Assembly: GCF_900187015.1 (NCBI RefSeq)
Contig: NZ_LT906479.1
Location: 3,348,001 to 3,412,000, forward strand
DNA from: Serratia ficaria
GTDB lineage: Bacteria > Pseudomonadota > Gammaproteobacteria > Enterobacterales > Enterobacteriaceae
DNA length: 64,000 bases
Reading direction: 5' to 3'
Positions 59,691 to 64,000 of the stretch are shown one piece after another. A model generated the notes under the pieces. It saw nothing but the letters and a program-made list of their open reading frames with translations, did not search any database and was not told where the DNA came from. Both the position numbers and the translations under genes were made by a program. Within the stretch, counting starts at the first letter, position 1, and each line of letters starts with the position of its first letter.

Positions 59691-60395
59691 TTAAAAGGTT
59701 TCCTGATGATGACGCAACGCGGCGACCAGGCGGTCACCAATAAACTGGATCAGTTGAATAGTGGCGATCAGCACCACAATGGTGGCGATCATGATGTGAT
59801 TGTCGAAACGCTGGTAGCCGTACACCACCGCCAGATAACCGATGCCGCCCGCGCCTATGGTGCCGGCGATGGCCGAATATTCGATCATCGAGATGACGTT
59901 CAGCGTGATGGCGGCGACGATCGCCGGCAGCGCCTCGCTGAGCTGCGCCCGGGTGATTATCTGCCAGGTCGAGCCGCCGGACACCAGCCCCACCGCCGTC
60001 ACCTCCGGCGGCAGTTCGCGCAGCGCGTTTTCCACCAGCCGGGCGAAAAACGGAATGCCGGCGACGATCATCGGGATCACCGCCGCCGGAATGCCGATAG
60101 TGGTACCGGTCAGCCAGAAGGTGAACGGAATAATCGCCGCCATCAGCACCAGAAACGGCAGCGAACGGCCCATGTTCACCAGCCAGCTCAGCGCCCGGTG
60201 CAGCGCCGGCCGCGGAAACAAGCCGCGCGATGAAGTGTTGAACAGCACCACGCCGACCGCGCCGCCGATCGTCACCACAAACAGCATCACGATACCGACC
60301 ATCAGCCAGGTTTCGCCGTAGGCCGGCAGCATCAGCCGATGGATCTCGTTCCAGGGAGTGTCCTGGCTCATCACGCCGTCAGGCAGCGTCTTCAT
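59691..60395 (-). CDS. MetI-like ABC transporter permease
   Basis: This 234-residue inner-membrane permease has five to six segments. The MetI signature is seen in NMGRSLPFLVLMAAIIPFTFWLTGTTIG, ALRELPPEVTAVGLVSGGSTWQI (the EAA loop) and YSAIAGTIGAGGIGYLAVVYGYQRF. It overlaps the ATPase gene by 4 bp and precedes the binding-protein gene by 2 bp, forming one import system. Confidence 0.92.
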   Translation of the reverse strand: MKTLPDGVMSQDTPWNEIHRLMLPAYGETWLMVGIVMLFVVTIGGAVGVVLFNTSSRGLFPRPALHRALSWLVNMGRSLPFLVLMAAIIPFTFWLTGTTIGIPAAVIPMIVAGIPFFARLVENALRELPPEVTAVGLVSGGSTWQIITRAQLSEALPAIVAAITLNVISMIEYSAIAGTIGAGGIGYLAVVYGYQRFDNHIMIATIVVLIATIQLIQFIGDRLVAALRHHQETF

Positions 60396-61411
60396 ACCGC
60401 CTCCCGCAGCGCCAACCGCTGTTCCAGCACCTCGGCGAGAATGCCCAACCGCCGCAGCTCGCCCTGCAGCTCGGCCACCGAACGCGAACCGCCGCCAAAA
60501 CGCACCGCAATTTCCAACCGCCCGGCCAGGCTGCCGCCCACCACTTCAACGTGGCCGCCCAGCAGATCGATCTGCACGTCGAGCTGGCGGCTGATGCGGC
60601 TGATCCAGTCGGTGGCCGCCGGCTGGCGGGCGGAATAGGTCACCTGCAGCCGCAGCGCGGCGTCGGACGCCAGCGCCTTCAGCGGAAACAGCTGGCGGCC
60701 CAGCAAGGAATCGGACGCCGCCAGCAGCTCGCGCACCGGCCCCTGCTGCACAATCACGCCGTCGCGGATCTCGGCCACCGCGTCGGCGGCGTCGCGCACC
60801 GCGTCCATCTCGTGGGTGATCAGGATGATCGACAGGCCATAGTCGTCGCGCAGCTGTTTAAGCAGGCCGAGAATGGCCCCGGTGGCGTCCGGATCCAGCC
60901 CCGAGGTGGCTTCGTCCGCCAACAGCACCGACGGATTCAGCGCCAGCGCGCGGGCGATGCCGACCCGCTGGCGCTGGCCGCCGGACAGCTGCGCCGGGTA
61001 AAACGCCGCCTTGTCCGCCAGCCCCACCGCCGCCAGCAGCGTCTTCACCCGCCTGTCGATATCGCGCGGCACCACGCCCAGATAGGCCAACGGCAACGCG
61101 ATATTCTGCCAAGCGGTTTTGCGCTGCAGCAGCGCGGAAGACTGAAACACCGTGCCGATCGCCCGCCGCTCCCGGCGCAGCGCCTCGCCCGACAGCCGCG
61201 ACAAGTCCTGGCCGTTGACCCGAATGCTGCCGCCGCTCGGCCGTTCCAGCAGGCTGATGCATTTCGCCAGCGTCGATTTGCCCGCCCCGCTGGGGCCGAC
61301 CACCGCGGTGATAGATCCGGCCGGCACCTGGAGCGAAACCCCCTTCAGCACCTCAATCCGCCGCCCGTCCGGCGCGCGGTACGCCTTGTGCAACCCCTCA
61401 ATCTCTATCAT
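60392..61411 (-). CDS. MetN-like ABC transporter ATP-binding protein
   Basis: This 339-residue ATPase has Walker A GPSGAGKSTLAKCI at residues 38-51, Q-loop VFQSSALLQRKTA, signature LSGGQRQRVGIARALAL, Walker B VLLADEATSGLDP and H-loop LITHEMDAV. The C-terminal 95 residues resemble the regulatory NIL domain that senses methionine in MetN. It lies 7 bp after the DszA/NtaA-like gene, linking monooxygenase and transporter in one operon. Confidence 0.92.
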   Translation of the reverse strand: MIEIEGLHKAYRAPDGRRIEVLKGVSLQVPAGSITAVVGPSGAGKSTLAKCISLLERPSGGSIRVNGQDLSRLSGEALRRERRAIGTVFQSSALLQRKTAWQNIALPLAYLGVVPRDIDRRVKTLLAAVGLADKAAFYPAQLSGGQRQRVGIARALALNPSVLLADEATSGLDPDATGAILGLLKQLRDDYGLSIILITHEMDAVRDAADAVAEIRDGVIVQQGPVRELLAASDSLLGRQLFPLKALASDAALRLQVTYSARQPAATDWISRISRQLDVQIDLLGGHVEVVGGSLAGRLEIAVRFGGGSRSVAELQGELRRLGILAEVLEQRLALREAV

Positions 61412-61418
61412 CGCATCC

Positions 61419-62825
61419 TCACTTGACGCTCAGTTCGTCGGCCAACGGCGCGCCGGCCGGCCAGCGGTAGCCCACCGCCGGGTGCGGCTCCGCCAGGCGC
61501 GGCCCCTGGTTGAACAATTTTTCCCGCAGGGTGCCCGCGGCGTAGTCGCGCTTGTACGCCCCGCGCTTTTGCAGCTCGGGGATCAGCAGTTCCACCACGT
61601 CGGTGAAGGTCTCATGGGTGACGGCGTAGGCCAGGTTGAAACCGTCGACGTCGGTTTCCTCCACCCACGCCTGCAGCTCGTCGGCCACGGTTTGCGGGCT
61701 GCCCACCAGCAGCGGGCCGAAACCGCCGATGCCGACCCATTCGGCGATGCCCTGCACCGTCCATTCGCGGCTGGGATCGGCGCTGGAGAAGGTTTCCACC
61801 GCCGACTGAATGGCATTAGTGTGCAGATGCTTCAGCACCTGATCCGGCTGATACTGACCGAAATCGATGCCGGTCCAACCGGACACCAGCGCCAGCGCGC
61901 CTTCGTAGCTGGTATAGGATTTGTATTCCCGCCATTTTTCCTGCGCCTGCCGGTCGGTTTCGCCGACGATCACCGTCTGCAGGTTGAAGATCAGAATGCT
62001 GCGCGGATCGCGCCCTGCCTCGGCGGCGCGGCGGCGAATGTCGGCCACGGTTTTTTTCAGCAGCGCTTTCGAGGGCGAGGCGACGAACACGCATTCGGCG
62101 TGCTCGGCGGCGAACTGCTTGCCGCGGCTTGAAGCGCCGGCCTGATACAGCACCGGCGTGCGCTGCGGCGAAGGCTCGCTCAGGTGAATGCCCGGCACCT
62201 GGAAAAACGCCCCTTGGTGGTTGATCGGATGGATCTTCGACGGGTCGCTGAAGATGCGTCGCCGGCGATCGCGCAGGATCGCGCCGTCTTCCCAGCTGCC
62301 TTCCAGCAGCTTGTAAACCACCTGCAGGTATTCGTCGGCATAGTCGTAGCGCGCATCGTGATCGGTCTGCGCCTGGTGGCCAATGTTGCGCGCGCCGCTC
62401 TCCAGATAGGAGGTGACGATATTCCAACCGATGCGCCCCTTGGTCAGGTGGTCTAGCGTCGACAGCCGGCGGGCGAAAGGATAAGGATGCTCGAACGACA
62501 GCGAGGCGGTCAGCCCGAAGCCGAGATGCTCGGTGACCAGCGCCATCGGCGTCACCAGCGCCAGCGGATCGTTGACCGGTACCTGGGTGGCCTGGCGAAT
62601 CGCCGCGTCGCCGCTGCCGTTCAGCACGTCGTAAATGCCCAGCACGTCGGCGATAAACAGCCCGTCGAACTTGCCGCGCTCCAGCAGGCGCGCCAGATCG
62701 GTCCAGTATTCAAGATCCTTGTACTGCCAGGAACGATCGCGCGGGTGCGCCCACAGCCCCGGCGACTGATGGCCGACGCAGTTCATATCAAAAGCGTTAA
62801 GGCGAATTTCACGTTGCGATGACAT
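61419..62825 (-). CDS. LLM class flavin monooxygenase, NtaA/SnaA/DszA family
   Basis: This 468-residue reduced-FMN-dependent monooxygenase begins REIRLNAFDMNCVGHQSPGLWAHPRD. It carries family segments KGRIGWNIVTSYLESGARNIG, DHDARYDYADEYLQVVYKLLEGSWE, VLYQAGASSRGKQFAAEHAECVF and FNLAYAVTHETFTDVV. The group oxidises nitrilotriacetate, dibenzothiophene sulfone and related compounds. ATG at 62825 follows GGAGATC. It heads an operon with the MetNIQ-like transporter, pointing to uptake and oxidative desulfurisation of an organosulfur compound. Confidence 0.9.
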   Translation of the reverse strand: MSSQREIRLNAFDMNCVGHQSPGLWAHPRDRSWQYKDLEYWTDLARLLERGKFDGLFIADVLGIYDVLNGSGDAAIRQATQVPVNDPLALVTPMALVTEHLGFGLTASLSFEHPYPFARRLSTLDHLTKGRIGWNIVTSYLESGARNIGHQAQTDHDARYDYADEYLQVVYKLLEGSWEDGAILRDRRRRIFSDPSKIHPINHQGAFFQVPGIHLSEPSPQRTPVLYQAGASSRGKQFAAEHAECVFVASPSKALLKKTVADIRRRAAEAGRDPRSILIFNLQTVIVGETDRQAQEKWREYKSYTSYEGALALVSGWTGIDFGQYQPDQVLKHLHTNAIQSAVETFSSADPSREWTVQGIAEWVGIGGFGPLLVGSPQTVADELQAWVEETDVDGFNLAYAVTHETFTDVVELLIPELQKRGAYKRDYAAGTLREKLFNQGPRLAEPHPAVGYRWPAGAPLADELSVK

Positions 62826-62910
62826 AACGATCTCCACAATTATCTGCCGGCCGCGGGCGTTGCCGGGCCGGATATCGGTTTTTTAGGATGTTAAAAACGG
62901 GAATGGACGA

Positions 62911-64000
62911 TCAGCGTGAGGCTGGACATCGCGCCAGCAGGTATTGCGCGACGCTTTGGGCATGTTCCGCCACCTGCGGCAGCCCCATCAGTTCGCCGAA
63001 GCGGCCGCGCGCCGCCGGGCCGGCCACCAGCAGGCGCGGGTTGGCTCGGCCGTGGCGGTCAATCGCCTGGCTGTCGGCGCTGACCAACAGCCCCAGGCCG
63101 AGCGGGTCGGCGCGCAGCACGCCCTGCTCCGCCAGCCCGCCAAGCAACGGGCCGCTGGCGAGCAGCCCGGCGTGCGCCGGCCCGGTGGTGACCAGCAGCC
63201 GCTGTACCCGCAGGGTTTCCGCACCGCCGCCGCGCAGCGCCAAATCCAGCCTGACGCCCTGCGGTTCCAGCTCCGCACGTTGCAAACGCGCCGCCAGCAC
63301 CCGCAGGCTGCCCGCCGCGCGTTTTTCTTCCAGCAATGTGCTGACCTGCGGTGCGATGCGGTAGCGGTGCACGTCCCAGTAGGCGCGCAGATGGCGCAAA
63401 AAACGCCGCTGCTCCACCGGGCTGAAGGCTTGCCACAGCCGCTGGCCGTTGGCGCGAACGTCGTCCAGCACCGCCTGCCAGGGCACTTGCTGCGCGGCGG
63501 CGCGGGCCACCTCAAGCCGCACCTGTCGCAGCCAATGGCCGAGCTTCGGCGCCGCCGGCGCGATCGGCCAGGCCGGGTAATCCCCTTCGGCGTTGGGGCG
63601 CGGCAGCAGGCCATGGCGAGAAAACGCCACTATCTGCCCGCGATGCCCGCGCCGCCGCAGCGCCGCCACCGCGTCGGCCATGGTCAGCCCGGCGCCGACG
63701 ATCGCCAGCGGCTCATCCGCCGCCACCTGTTCCAGCGCGTCCGCCGCCCAGGGGTTGGCGATCAGCCGGGCGCTCTGCGCCAGCCCGGCCGAAATCTGGC
63801 GCGGCGGCGACGGCGGCGGATGACTCACCGCCAACACCACATAGTCGCCCCACAGACGTTCGCCGCTGGCGGTCGTCACCGTCGCCCCCTGCGCATCCGG
63901 CTGCAGGCTCACCGCCCGGTCGCGCAGATGGCGCAGCGAGGCGCTGCCGGAACGCGCCGCCTGATGAAACCGTTGCTCAACGTAGCGGCCAAAGGCATTG
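62911..64000 (-). CDS. FAD/NAD(P)-binding protein (5' end outside window)
   Basis: The frame is open to the right edge of the window; the visible part starts NAFGRYVEQRFHQAA. This is a flavin-binding domain of the FAD-NAD(P) group, with YVVLAVSHPPPSPP and LAIVGAGLTMADAVAALRRRGH (second Rossmann motif GAGLTMAD). LLVTTGPAHAGLLASGPLLGGL and RLLVAGPAARGRFGELMGLPQV near the C terminus complete the pattern. It is on the same strand as, and 85 bp upstream of, the DszA-like operon, so it may take part in the same pathway. The full length is unknown. Confidence 0.8.
   Translation of the reverse strand, partial: NAFGRYVEQRFHQAARSGSASLRHLRDRAVSLQPDAQGATVTTASGERLWGDYVVLAVSHPPPSPPRQISAGLAQSARLIANPWAADALEQVAADEPLAIVGAGLTMADAVAALRRRGHRGQIVAFSRHGLLPRPNAEGDYPAWPIAPAAPKLGHWLRQVRLEVARAAAQQVPWQAVLDDVRANGQRLWQAFSPVEQRRFLRHLRAYWDVHRYRIAPQVSTLLEEKRAAGSLRVLAARLQRAELEPQGVRLDLALRGGGAETLRVQRLLVTTGPAHAGLLASGPLLGGLAEQGVLRADPLGLGLLVSADSQAIDRHGRANPRLLVAGPAARGRFGELMGLPQVAEHAQSVAQYLLARCPASR

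Overview
The window reads as a stretch of enterobacterial chromosome, most likely Serratia or a close relative. The backbone is GC-rich with tight operons and carries enterobacterial markers: opgB (mdoB), amn, nac beside a tRNA-Asn gene, a fiu-like receptor next to ybiX, and a yghW/DUF2623 gene. The genus is inferred from gene content and base composition and was not tested by any search.

Left backbone (1-15.5 kb). A truncated ABC-transporter ATPase and an inositol-monophosphatase-family gene open the window. A minus-strand run follows: LLM flavin monooxygenase, SDR, GlxA-type regulator and a GAPDH paralogue. Next is a TPP riboswitch heading a tenA-thiZ-thiX-thiY operon for thiamine-pyrimidine salvage. 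Then come a solute-binding protein without a signal peptide, opgB, amn, and nac with a near-consensus sigma-54 promoter, ending at tRNA-Asn.

Genomic island (15,452-29,410). The 3' end of tRNA-Asn plus part of its terminator is repeated exactly (33 bp) about 13.9 kb downstream. The DNA between is visibly less GC-rich and has no intact integrase. It holds a Bcr/CflA efflux pump bracketed by two near-identical palindromes. It also holds a CusRS/HprRS-like two-component system embedded among genes for exported proteins: Tat-type aldo-keto reductase, cupin, carboxymuconolactone-decarboxylase-like protein, Tat-type flavodoxin and two alpha/beta hydrolases. Two cytosolic aldo-keto reductases, a LysR regulator and an NAD(P)-binding protein follow. 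A three-box 28-bp element lies at equal promoter spacing upstream of the exported aldo-keto reductase and upstream of the cupin gene. This cell-envelope redox module is the best candidate for an undescribed system.

Sugar region (29.4-41.3 kb). A LysR-EamA-ketopantoate-reductase-like set carries two matching operators. Two lactose/cellobiose-type PTS operons with GH1 phospho-beta-glucosidases follow. The first (IIC-GH1-IIB, with a UxuR-like GntR regulator) has no working IIA, only an internally deleted IIA relic in its promoter region. The second (IIB-IIC-GH1-IIA-LacI) is complete.

Right side (41.5-64 kb). This holds a MarR/oxidoreductase pair, a 32-residue membrane peptide gene, an SDR/TetR divergent pair with a long inverted-repeat operator, fiu-ybiX, and an autotransporter with a 21-bp tandem repeat in its linker. 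A nitroreductase and a LysR/FMN-reductase pair come next. The window ends in a probable organosulfur uptake and oxidation cluster: DszC-like and DszA/NtaA-like monooxygenases, an MFS carrier, a MetNIQ-like ABC transporter and an FAD/NAD(P)-binding protein cut by the window edge.
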